This document shows positions 43,178 through 49,796 of a stretch of 64,000 nucleotides of DNA, piece after piece. The stretch spans positions 806,001 through 870,000 of the forward strand of contig CP183313.1 of assembly GCA_051414845.1 (NCBI GenBank). Direction: 5' to 3'. This DNA is from Simonsiella sp051414845. GTDB lineage: Bacteria; Pseudomonadota; Gammaproteobacteria; Burkholderiales; Neisseriaceae. Numbering within the stretch: position 1 is the stretch's first letter; each line of letters starts with the position of its first letter. The notes under the pieces were generated by a model, which worked only from the letters and a program-made list of their open reading frames with translations, ran no database searches and was not told the origin of the DNA. A program made the translations under genes and the position numbers.

Positions 43178-43223
43178 TTTCAGGTAGCCTGAAATGATTG
43201 AAAAGTTTTCAGGCTACCTGAAA
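43178..43223. terminator. Paired variant DUS hairpin (AGGCTACCTGAA type)
   Basis: TTTCAGGTAGCCTGAAA and its exact reverse complement TTTCAGGCTACCTGAAA, a perfect 17-bp stem. Both arms carry the same substitution relative to the usual DUS. The 12-mer AGGCTACCTGAA is the dialect reported for Eikenella. It separates two minus-strand genes and ends two bases before the stop of the 43225 gene region. Confidence 0.75.
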
Positions 43224-43224
43224 C

Positions 43225-43548
43225 TTAATCTTGCGGCTGCCAATCTTCAACCGCCACATAATCTTGCGCATCATCATCCCATTCCCATGCGCCCGCGCTT
43301 TGTTGAATTAAAGCCGCAATTTCAGGGTGTGTGTTTAAAACATCATTGAGCGGTGCAGTAATGAAATTATCAGGATTGTCAGCGTATTCATCGTCTTCCG
43401 CGCCGCTGAAAAAACGCCAGCCGCTGTCGTGTTCAAACGCGGCTTCTTCGCGATACAAAAAGCCGACAAATTCGCCACCTTCGCTCACTTGGCGGCTTAC
43501 GATCGCGTATTGCAACGCAGCAGATAAGGCTTGCGCAAATGGATTCAT
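43225..43548 (-). CDS. DUF2185 (Imm33-like) protein
   Basis: 107 residues. Contains AIVSRQVSEGGEFVGFLYREEAAFEHDSGWRFFSGAEDDEYADNPDNFITAPLNDVLNTHPEIAALIQQSAGAWEWDDD, the DUF2185 pattern (V-x-G-x-VGF-YRE then DSGW-FF-GxE). Some members act as immunity proteins of polymorphic toxins, but no toxin lies nearby, so a household role is as likely. Confidence 0.88.
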   Translation of the reverse strand: MNPFAQALSAALQYAIVSRQVSEGGEFVGFLYREEAAFEHDSGWRFFSGAEDDEYADNPDNFITAPLNDVLNTHPEIAALIQQSAGAWEWDDDAQDYVAVEDWQPQD

Positions 43549-43692
43549 GTTTGTCTTTCCGTTGAGAAAATAAGGCGCGAATTATACGCGGTTTTGTTGG
43601 CGTTGGCGCGATTTTGGTACGGAATATAGGTTATGGCTGCCTGAAAAATGCTTAAAGTTTCAGGCAGCCTGAAAAAAATTCTTACCAAACAC

Positions 43693-44172
43693 TTATGCCA
43701 CGCGTTCCATGCCATCTAGTCCGAGTTTTGTCGCCAGAATTTGCGCGCTGCCGTGTGGTCCAATCACATAATCGGGCGCAATTTCTGCTAAAGGTGTCAT
43801 CACAAAACCACGTTCATGTGCGCGTGGATGTGGTAAGGTTAATTCTGGCGTAAAACTGGTTTCATGTGCAAAATCAATGATATCTAAATCCAAAGTGCGC
43901 GGCGCATTTTGAAAACTGCGTTCGCGCCCAAATTGCTGCTCGATTTCTTGCAAAGCGTGCAACAAAGCCAGCGCGGTAAAATCGGTTTCAATCAGTGCAA
44001 CGGCGTTAATAAAATCGGGCTGCTCGCTATAGCCCACAGGCGCAGTGCGATACAAAGACGATACGCGCGCTTGATGAACCTGCGGCAGCGATTTTACGGC
44101 TTCAATCGCGCGCAAAACTTGGTCTATCGGGTTGGCAAGATTGCTGCCAAAAGCAATGATGGCGGTATGCAT
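43693..44172 (-). CDS. folK: 2-amino-4-hydroxy-6-hydroxymethyldihydropteridine pyrophosphokinase
   Basis: Folate synthesis kinase. 159 residues. AIIAFGSNLANPIDQVLRAIEAV, YRTAPVGYSEQPDFINAVALIET, FGRERSFQNAPRTLDLDIIDFA and LPHPRAHERGFVMTPLAEIAP are the full set of HPPK motifs, including the metal aspartates in LDLDI. No other fol gene is next to it. Confidence 0.96.
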   Translation of the reverse strand: MHTAIIAFGSNLANPIDQVLRAIEAVKSLPQVHQARVSSLYRTAPVGYSEQPDFINAVALIETDFTALALLHALQEIEQQFGRERSFQNAPRTLDLDIIDFAHETSFTPELTLPHPRAHERGFVMTPLAEIAPDYVIGPHGSAQILATKLGLDGMERVA

Positions 44173-44258
44173 GGCTATCCTTTTATTTTTAAATGATTTT
44201 CAGGCTGCCTGAAATAAATCAATTAAGGCAGCCTGAAAATCCAAAACGGTTTTGAAGC

Positions 44259-44708
44259 TTAATCACGCGCATTTTTCATCAAACGCTGTTTCTCACGTTT
44301 CCAATCCGCTTCTTTAGATGCGTCGCGTTTATCGTGCAATTTTTTACCTTTTGCTACACCAATATCCATTTTGATTCTGCCGCGACTGAAGTGTAAATTC
44401 AGCGGCACAATCGTATAACCCGAACGTTCAACTTTTCCAATCAACTTATTGATTTCACGTTGATTAAGCAATAATTTGCGTGGACGAACAGGGTCGGGTT
44501 TAATATGGGTAGAAGCAGTTGGCAGCGCCGTAATGTGGCAGCCGACAATATAAAACGCATCTTTTTTCCAATAAATATAACTTTCTTTAAGCTGCACGCG
44601 TCCTGCGCGAATGGCTTTGACTTCCCAGCCTTCCAACACCAAGCCAGCTTCAATTTGCTCTTCCACAAAATAATCGTGAAAAGCCTTGCGATTGTTTGCG
44701 ATAGACAT
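44259..44708 (-). CDS. smpB: SsrA-binding protein SmpB
   Basis: 149 residues. NRKAFHDYFVEEQIEAGLVLEGWEVKAIRAGRVQLKESYI, TLLAxxx-like GCHITALPTASTHIKPDPVRPRKLLLNQREINKLIGKVERSGYTIVPLNLHFSRGRIKMDIGVAKGKKLHDKRDASKEADWKRE. SmpB carries tmRNA to stalled ribosomes. No ssrA gene is recognised nearby. Divergent from the GbsR-type regulator. Confidence 0.97.
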   Translation of the reverse strand: MSIANNRKAFHDYFVEEQIEAGLVLEGWEVKAIRAGRVQLKESYIYWKKDAFYIVGCHITALPTASTHIKPDPVRPRKLLLNQREINKLIGKVERSGYTIVPLNLHFSRGRIKMDIGVAKGKKLHDKRDASKEADWKREKQRLMKNARD

Positions 44709-44846
44709 TATTTTTCCTATGGTTTTTATGCGCGCGATTTTAACAGAAAACAGTTATAATCGCTGCTTTCTGTTGCAGGCAATTTTCAGGCTGCCTGAGA
44801 AAGTTGGGCAATGAAAAGAAATTATAAAATTTTTTAAAATTCTTAA

Positions 44847-44866
44847 ATTTCTGTATTGACAGAAAT
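44847..44866. promoter_or_regulatory. Operator-like palindrome O1, ATTTCTGT-ATTG-ACAGAAAT
   Basis: Perfect 8-bp arms with a 4-base centre. It overlaps the -35 TTGACA (44856-44861) of the likely regulator promoter, so binding should block it. Two related palindromes lie at 45703 and 46077. Confidence 0.75.
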
Positions 44867-44884
44867 GTAAAGCAGGATTACACT
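44856..44884 (+). promoter_or_regulatory. Sigma-70 promoter of the GbsR-type regulator
   Basis: -35 TTGACA at 44856-44861 and -10 TACACT at 44879-44884, with a 17-base spacer. The -35 lies inside palindrome O1. Confidence 0.6.
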
Positions 44885-44922
44885 GCGCCGCAATGCGAAA
44901 AAGCTTTGCGGCGCAGTTTTTT
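44882..44922 (+). terminator. GC-rich hairpin with T-run in the leader of the 44950 gene
   Basis: ACTGCGCCGCAA and TTGCGGCGCAGT form a perfect 12-bp stem with a 12-base loop, followed by TTTTT. It has the form of an intrinsic terminator, 27 bases before the ATG of the regulator gene. No plus-strand gene ends upstream, so it could be an attenuator for transcripts starting upstream of 44847. A transcript from the promoter at 44856 would begin inside the left arm. Confidence 0.55.
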
Positions 44923-44949
44923 AAGAACACTTTTCTAAACGATAACATC

Positions 44950-45468
44950 ATGAAACTGAATCCAACTACTGAAAAATTTGTTTTGCACTGGGGCGAAATG
45001 GGCACCAAATGGGGTGTAAACCGCACGATTTCGCAAATTCACGCGCTGCTTTATATTATTGGTCGTCCGATGAATGCCGATGAAATTGTAGAAACTTTGG
45101 GCGTGGCGCGTTCTAATGTTTCTACCAGTATGAAAGAATTGCAAAGTTTGAATTTGGTGCAAGTGGTTCACATCATGGGCGACAGACGCGACCATTTTAC
45201 GACTTCGGACGATGTGTGGACGCTGTTTCGCACGATTGTAGAAGTGCGCCAACGCCGTGAGATTGAGCCGACAGTTCATTTTTTAAATCAATTGATTAAC
45301 AGTCCAGAATTTGAGCAAGAAAACGAAGCGGTTAAAAAACGCATTATGCAAACGCATGATTTTGTGTCTATTTTGACTTCTTGGGCAAATGAAATGTTGA
45401 AATTATCCACCACGACGATGGTGAAAATTTTGAAATTGGGCGCAAGTATTCAAAAATTATTGCGATAA
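44950..45468 (+). CDS. GbsR/MarR-type transcriptional regulator
   Basis: 172 residues from MKLNPTTEKFVLHWGEMGTKWGVNRT. Winged helix: ISQIHALLYIIGRPMNADEIVETLGVARSNVSTSMKELQSLNLVQVVHIMGDRRDHFTTS. The N-terminal WGEMGTKWG motif marks the GbsR subgroup (GbsR represses choline and betaine genes in Bacillus). C-terminal helical dimerisation region. Its gene carries palindrome O1 in its promoter, and the same palindrome precedes the next two genes, so it probably represses all three. The ligand is unknown. Confidence 0.92.
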   Translation: MKLNPTTEKFVLHWGEMGTKWGVNRTISQIHALLYIIGRPMNADEIVETLGVARSNVSTSMKELQSLNLVQVVHIMGDRRDHFTTSDDVWTLFRTIVEVRQRREIEPTVHFLNQLINSPEFEQENEAVKKRIMQTHDFVSILTSWANEMLKLSTTTMVKILKLGASIQKLLR

Positions 45469-45702
45469 AGATTGGCAGCTTTCAGGCAGGCTAAAAGAAT
45501 CAATTCGTCATTAGTGCGCGCAGGCAGAAATCCAACTAGCAGTTTAGTTCATATTTATGCTCAAAATTCAGAATCTTGAATTGGTAGTTTGGCATTAACA
45601 GCAAAGTTGTTTATCTTCCATCTTGGATTCCTACCTACGCAGCAATGACTGCATAGCGGAGTTTTTAAAGTTTCAGGCAGCCTGAAAAAATTTTAATCTT
45701 TA

Positions 45703-45722
45703 ATTTCTGTTTATACAGAAAT
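45703..45722. promoter_or_regulatory. Operator-like palindrome O2, ATTTCTGT-TTAT-ACAGAAAT
   Basis: Same arms as O1, different centre, ending 16 bases before the ATG of the DoxX-like gene. With O1 it shows 16 of 16 identical arm bases. Confidence 0.75.
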
Positions 45723-45738
45723 TTTGGGAAACTATAAA

Positions 45739-46101
45739 ATGAACATTCCCGTATATCTTTATTATGCCATTGCTTTTTTATGGGCTTGGAGTGGCATTCA
45801 GCCTGTTTTATTCGCAGAGCAAGAATCTTTGCAACTATTAGAACGTGTAGGTATTGGTGAAATGTTCAGGCTGCCTGTGTTTTATTTGGCGGTATTTTTA
45901 GATATGACTTTTGCTATCGGCTGTTTAACGCAATGGCGCGAGCGGTCTGCTTTCTGGTTGCTGCAATGCTGCACCGTGTTGGTATATAGCCTAATTATTG
46001 GTTTCAGGCTGCCTGAAATGTGGGTACATCCGTTTGCGCCCTTGATTAAAAACGTGCCGATTTTGGCAATTCTATATTTTCTGTTTAAACAGAATAATTG
46101 A
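45739..46101 (+). CDS. DoxX-like membrane protein
   Basis: 120 residues from MNIPVYLYYAIAFLWAWSGIQPVLF. Four membrane segments. Reads as the DoxX-like family with conserved LLERVG near residue 36 and the late PEMWVHPFAPLIKNVPILAIL. Two DUS occur in the coding region as FRLPV and FRLPEM. Family members are linked with redox or lipid metabolism, mostly untested. First gene of the regulated series; the ATG follows GGGAAACTATAAA, a weak ribosome site. Confidence 0.87.
   Translation: MNIPVYLYYAIAFLWAWSGIQPVLFAEQESLQLLERVGIGEMFRLPVFYLAVFLDMTFAIGCLTQWRERSAFWLLQCCTVLVYSLIIGFRLPEMWVHPFAPLIKNVPILAILYFLFKQNN
46077..46096. promoter_or_regulatory. Operator-like palindrome O3, TTCTGTTTAAACAGAA
   Basis: A perfect 16-bp palindrome (46079-46094) aligned to O1 and O2 (T/A changes only at the outer two positions). 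It lies within the last codons of the DoxX-like gene (FLFKQNN), 13 bases before the next ATG (46110). Being kept as a perfect palindrome in coding DNA supports function. Confidence 0.6.
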
Positions 46102-46109
46102 GAAACATC

Positions 46110-46592
46110 ATGAATACTTATTTGATTGTGAAAACGTTGCACATCATTTCCGCCACATTGATGGTCGGCATGGGATTTGGTACGGCGTTTTATCTGTTTT
46201 GGGCGAATCGTAGCGGCTCGGTGGCGGCGCAAGCGATTGTTTCTAAATGGGTAATGAAAGCGGATTGGTGGTTTACCACGCCTGCGGTGATTTTTCAGCT
46301 TTTGTCGGGTTTGTGGATGTTGCATTATTTGGGTATGCCGTTTACTTGGGACGGCGCGTGGTTGTGGGTGAAATGGACGCTGGCTTTGTATACGCTGGCG
46401 GGTGCGTGTTGGCTGCCTGTGGTGTGGCTGCAAATCAAAATGGCGCGGCAAGCGGCGGCGGCTTATGCGGCAAAATCTGATGTGTTGCCAACGAGTTATA
46501 AACGCTATCAATTTTGGTGGGAATTGCTGGGTTATCCTGCTTTTTGCGCGACGGTGATGTTGTATTTTTTTATGGTGTTGAAGCCAATGTGA
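46110..46592 (+). CDS. DUF2269 family membrane protein
   Basis: 160 residues from MNTYLIVKTLHIISATLMVGMGFGTAFYLFWANRSG. Four helices: TLHIISATLMVGMG, WVMKADWWFTTPAVIFQLLSGLWML, WLWVKWTLALYTLAGACWLPVVWLQ, ELLGYPAFCATVMLYFFMVL. The HI-x-SATL-GxGFG start and conserved His and Arg residues fit DUF2269, sometimes suggested to bind haem, not proven. Overlap-spaced with the DoxX-like gene (8 bases) and followed by the DUF393 gene. Confidence 0.9.
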   Translation: MNTYLIVKTLHIISATLMVGMGFGTAFYLFWANRSGSVAAQAIVSKWVMKADWWFTTPAVIFQLLSGLWMLHYLGMPFTWDGAWLWVKWTLALYTLAGACWLPVVWLQIKMARQAAAAYAAKSDVLPTSYKRYQFWWELLGYPAFCATVMLYFFMVLKPM

Positions 46593-46642
46593 TGTTCAGG
46601 CTGCCTGAAAAGTCATTTTTAATCAATAAAACAAAGGATTGT

Positions 46643-47053
46643 ATGATGCACAAAATTTTTTATGATGCCGAATGCCCGATTTGCGTGCGCGAAATTCAAT
46701 TGATTATGGAAAGCAGCCGCGCTGATGTGATTGAGCCGATTGCGATTCAGGGCAATGAAGCTATTTTGCAACAATATGGGGTGAGCCCTGAAATGGCGAT
46801 GACGTATTTACACGCGCTACGCGATGATGGGGTGATGTTGTCGGGTATGCCTGCCGTGCGCTTGATGTATCAAGGATTTCAAGGTTTTGCGATTGTGAAA
46901 TTGGGTAATTTACCGCTTTTGGATAAGTTTGCGGATTGGATTTATCCATGGTTTGCGCGCAATCGCTATCAATTTCCTAAGTGGTTGTTGCCGCGCCCTG
47001 AATGTGAAGATGACGTGTGTTATCGCAAGCCGTCGGAGCGGGAGAAAAAATAA
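46643..47053 (+). CDS. DUF393 (DCC family) thiol-disulfide oxidoreductase-like protein
   Basis: 136 residues starting MMHKIFYDAECPICVREIQLIM, with AAAGGATTGT before the ATG. The DxxCPxC motif (DAECPIC at 8-14) defines the DCC family, thioredoxin-like proteins. Further markers: SGMPAVRLMYQ and WIYPWFARNRYQFPKWL. The stop TAA overlaps the next ATG (TAATG), so the next gene is translationally coupled. A DUS lies in the short gap upstream. Confidence 0.9.
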   Translation: MMHKIFYDAECPICVREIQLIMESSRADVIEPIAIQGNEAILQQYGVSPEMAMTYLHALRDDGVMLSGMPAVRLMYQGFQGFAIVKLGNLPLLDKFADWIYPWFARNRYQFPKWLLPRPECEDDVCYRKPSEREKK

Positions 47054-47643
47054 TGGAAACGGTTTATATTGCATTGATTTTTTTGGCATATGGCTTGGCA
47101 TTTTGCTTTTGGCTATGGACAATGTTGAGCGGTAAACGCGTGCGACAAGTGGATATGCCTACAAAACGTGCCACTGGGTTGGCATTGGCATTTTTTGCGA
47201 CGGCATTGGCTTTACCAGCGGCTGGAATCGATAAGCAAGTCACTTTTGGCGCGTATTGGGCGGTTTTGTCAGCTGCATTTATTTGTGCCATACCTGTGTC
47301 TCTACCGAGTTTTGCCAATTATATTGTGCTGACTTTGGCGATGCGCTTGTTGCGTGGGCGGCGCGCGCCTTTGGGCTAGGCAGTAGCGGCTTTGGTGTTG
47401 ATGTTGGGCAGCTTGGTGTTTGATATGAAATTTGGCTGGGGCTTTTTGGTGTGGTTGTTGTCGGCTTGCTATTTGATTGTTGCTTGCGCGCTGGCAGAAA
47501 ATCGCGCAGGGCGATGGCGGATGCGCATGACGATTTTGGCGGTGGCTTTGTGTGGGGCTTTGATTGGCTGGGGTTGGGTGAGCGGTAGTTTGATGAGCGA
47601 GCCTTGGTTGGTGTTTATGGGGATTGGTCTGAGCAATATGTAG
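47053..47643 (+). pseudogene. Multi-pass membrane protein with an in-frame TAG
   Basis: From ATG 47053: METVYIALIFLAYGLAFCFWL...RLLRGRRAPLG then TAG (47377-47379), then in the same frame AVAALVLMLGSLVFDMKFGWGFLVWLLSACYLIVACALAENRAGRWRMRM...MSEPWLVFMGIGLSNM, stop at 47641-47643. The 196-codon continuous reading would give six or seven helices, so the stop splits one protein. TGG (Trp) or CAG to TAG explains it. Alternatively two small proteins are made. Family not recognised. Confidence 0.7.
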
Positions 47644-47649
47644 GCATTT

Positions 47650-47775
47650 TATAGTGAATGAACACAGAAGCCTGCTGCGTTGCCAGCTCTCTTATGTACT
47701 AATGTACACGGCGGTCGCTGTCGCCTTGCATCTTTCTTAGTTTAATCCACTATAGTCTTAGTTTAATCCACTATA
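47650..47775. mobile_element. Correia-like element with duplicated right end
   Basis: TATAGTGAATGAACACAGAAGCC at the left and TTTAATCCACTATA at the right (to 47754). The interior shows GCGTTGCCAGCTCTCTTATGTACTAATGTACACGGCGGTCGCTGTCGCC. The last 21 bases (CTTAGTTTAATCCACTATAGT) occur twice in tandem, the second copy ending at 47775. It lies before the desaturase gene. Confidence 0.75.
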
Positions 47776-47876
47776 GTTTTAGCTATGCTGAACGTCGTTT
47801 ACTGCCTACGATATTTTTTATCGATCAATCATAGAGTTAGATAAAACATGCAAAGCGGCTTGAAAAAGGAAATATC

Positions 47877-48713
47877 ATGAAAAATTTAACTAAACCCGAT
47901 ATTGAATGGCGCGATTTGTTGGTTTTAACGCCGCGCCAAGTGTTGTTTAATTGCTTGTTATCCTTGCCTTTTTTGTTGTGTTCGTGGATTTTTGCGCAAC
48001 AAGGCTGGTATGTGCTGGCATTAATCATGTCGTTTTTCTTTTTTACTTGCGCGTTGCGGCAGGCACATGATTGCTATCATCACAGCATTGGTTTGAATAA
48101 AACGGCGGTGCATATCTTGTTGTATTTATTGAGTATAACTATGTTGTGCAGTACCCACGCGATTCGCTACACGCATTTGCAACATCATCGCGACCCATTG
48201 GGTGAAAACGATGTGGAAGGCAATTGGGCGCGACTGCCGATGAGCAAAGCGATTGCGCTGGGTGGGCTGTTTTCCATTCACATTCAATGGCAAGGTTTTT
48301 GGCATGGCGATAAGCGCACGCGCCGCCACAGTTTAATAGATATGTTGTTGATTAACAGCGTATTTGTTTTGGCGGCAACGTGGCAAACGCCATGGCTGGT
48401 TTACCATGTTTTGACGATGATGGTTGCCAATATGTTGGTGGGCTTTTTTGCTGTGTGGTCGGTGCATCACGATTGCGACGATAAAGCTGTGTTTGCGCGA
48501 ACAGAACGGCAGGGTTGGGCAAATTTTGCTACGGTTTATTTGTTGTATCACATGGAGCATCATTTGTTTGCACGTGTACCGTCCAATCATTTGCTTGAAT
48601 TGGCGCGGCGCATGGACGCGATTGTGCCTGAATGGTCGCGCTATCGCGTTTTACCTGTTTTCAGGCAGCCTGAAAGTTGTCCGCTGAAAAATTGGCTGGC
48701 AAAATCTTTTTAA
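47877..48713 (+). CDS. Fatty acid desaturase / carotene-hydroxylase-like membrane di-iron enzyme
   Basis: 278 residues. Three histidine boxes: HDCYHH (approx. 63-68), HLQHH (approx. 102-106) and HMEHH (approx. 224-228), which bind two irons. Membrane segments before and between the boxes. The last part, HHLFARVPSNHLLELARRM, is typical. AAAAAGGAAATATC precedes the ATG. The substrate may be a fatty acyl chain or isoprenoid. A DUS encodes RQPES near the end. It is 27 bases before the next gene. Confidence 0.9.
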   Translation: MKNLTKPDIEWRDLLVLTPRQVLFNCLLSLPFLLCSWIFAQQGWYVLALIMSFFFFTCALRQAHDCYHHSIGLNKTAVHILLYLLSITMLCSTHAIRYTHLQHHRDPLGENDVEGNWARLPMSKAIALGGLFSIHIQWQGFWHGDKRTRRHSLIDMLLINSVFVLAATWQTPWLVYHVLTMMVANMLVGFFAVWSVHHDCDDKAVFARTERQGWANFATVYLLYHMEHHLFARVPSNHLLELARRMDAIVPEWSRYRVLPVFRQPESCPLKNWLAKSF

Positions 48714-48740
48714 TTTGATGATTTTAATGGAAAAAATATC

Positions 48741-49577
48741 ATGAATATTCTGTTACTTGGTGGCAATGGCTTTATTGGTTCACGCGTGGCAAAACGCTTG
48801 TGCGAACGTGGACACACGGTTACTACGCCCAATCGTTCGCAAATCAATTTGTTGAATTTAAACGAATCTGCCGCAAAATCGTGTTTGCATAATCAAGAAG
48901 TGATTGTGAATTGCGTGGGCGTGATGTCGCGCCATACGGATGTTTTGGAAACGGTACATCATCACGCGATTGCGCAATTGGCGGCATGGGCGCAAGAATG
49001 TGGCGTATTGCGTTGGGTACAATTATCGGCTTTGGGCGCGGATGCGGAGCATGAAGTGGCGTTTGTGGGCAGCAAAGGGCGCGGTGATTTGGCTTTGTGC
49101 AACAGTGGCTTAAATGTCAATATTGCGCGTCCGTCAGTGGTGTTTGGGCGCAGTGGCGAAAGCTGTGAGATGTTTCTGAAATTAGCAAAATTGCCTGTCA
49201 TTGCATTGCCTGATGGAGGACAACATTTTTATTGGCAGCCTGTGCATGTGGACGATGTGGCGATGGGTTTGGCGAATATGGTGGATTCGCCCTTGCCGCA
49301 TGCTGCAGTGGTGGATATGGTTGGGGCGACGCGGCATTCGGTGGCAGAATATATGGGCGTGTTGCGTGAAAAGTTTTATGGCAAACAAGGAATGAAGATT
49401 ATCCCGATTCCAATGGCGTTGATTGTGCCGACTTTGCCGCTGACGAATATGTTGAGCAATGGCTTTTTGAGTGCAGGTAGCATGAAATTGTTGGCGCAAG
49501 GTTCGTGCGCGGATAAGGCGGATTTTGTTCAATTATTAGGGCGCGAGCCGTTGGGGGTATGGGAATTTTCGTATTGA
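48741..49577 (+). CDS. NAD(P)-binding Rossmann-fold (extended SDR/NDUFA9-like) protein
   Basis: 278 residues. NILLLGGNGFIGSRVAKRLCERGHTV is the GxxGxxG cofactor site. VIVNCVGVMSRHTDV and RWVQLSALGADAEHEVAFVGSKGRGDLAL contain the SDR-like Ser and Lys region; the late HFYWQPVHVDDVAMGLANMV is characteristic of NDUFA9/YbjT-like reductases. Such proteins handle lipid or quinone-like substrates. It closes the 45.7-49.6 kb gene series and follows the desaturase by 27 bases. Confidence 0.9.
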   Translation: MNILLLGGNGFIGSRVAKRLCERGHTVTTPNRSQINLLNLNESAAKSCLHNQEVIVNCVGVMSRHTDVLETVHHHAIAQLAAWAQECGVLRWVQLSALGADAEHEVAFVGSKGRGDLALCNSGLNVNIARPSVVFGRSGESCEMFLKLAKLPVIALPDGGQHFYWQPVHVDDVAMGLANMVDSPLPHAAVVDMVGATRHSVAEYMGVLREKFYGKQGMKIIPIPMALIVPTLPLTNMLSNGFLSAGSMKLLAQGSCADKADFVQLLGREPLGVWEFSY

Positions 49578-49628
49578 GTTTTCAGGCAGCCTGAAACCTT
49601 TGCAAAAATGCGGAAACTTTTAAAGCCG

Positions 49629-49731
49629 TCATTCCCCACGTAGGTAGGAATCCAATTTTGATTTTGAGTTTCTATTTTTTTATCCAAAGTTTGTGGCTAT
49701 TTATAATGGATACACCTACGCGCGAATGACG
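49629..49731. repeat. dRS3-flanked dispersed repeat unit (copy 1)
   Basis: Starts TCATTCCCCACGTAGGTAGGAATCC and ends CACCTACGCGCGAATGA. The middle ATTTTGATTTTGAGTTTCTATTTTTTTATCC...GTTTGTGGCTATT recurs in reverse orientation at 50967. The ends are like the Neisseria dRS3 unit (ATTCCC-N8-GGGAAT). Confidence 0.7.
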
Positions 49732-49796
49732 ATTAAAGTGATTTTTAGGCTGCCTGAAAGCGTTTTGAAAGATTTCAGGTAGCCTGAAAGTTTTAA

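Noticed and set aside
45882..46511. Minus-strand open frame of 209 codons
   Set aside because: Antisense to the DoxX-like and DUF2269 genes; rich in Arg, His and Gln as is typical of antisense shadows.
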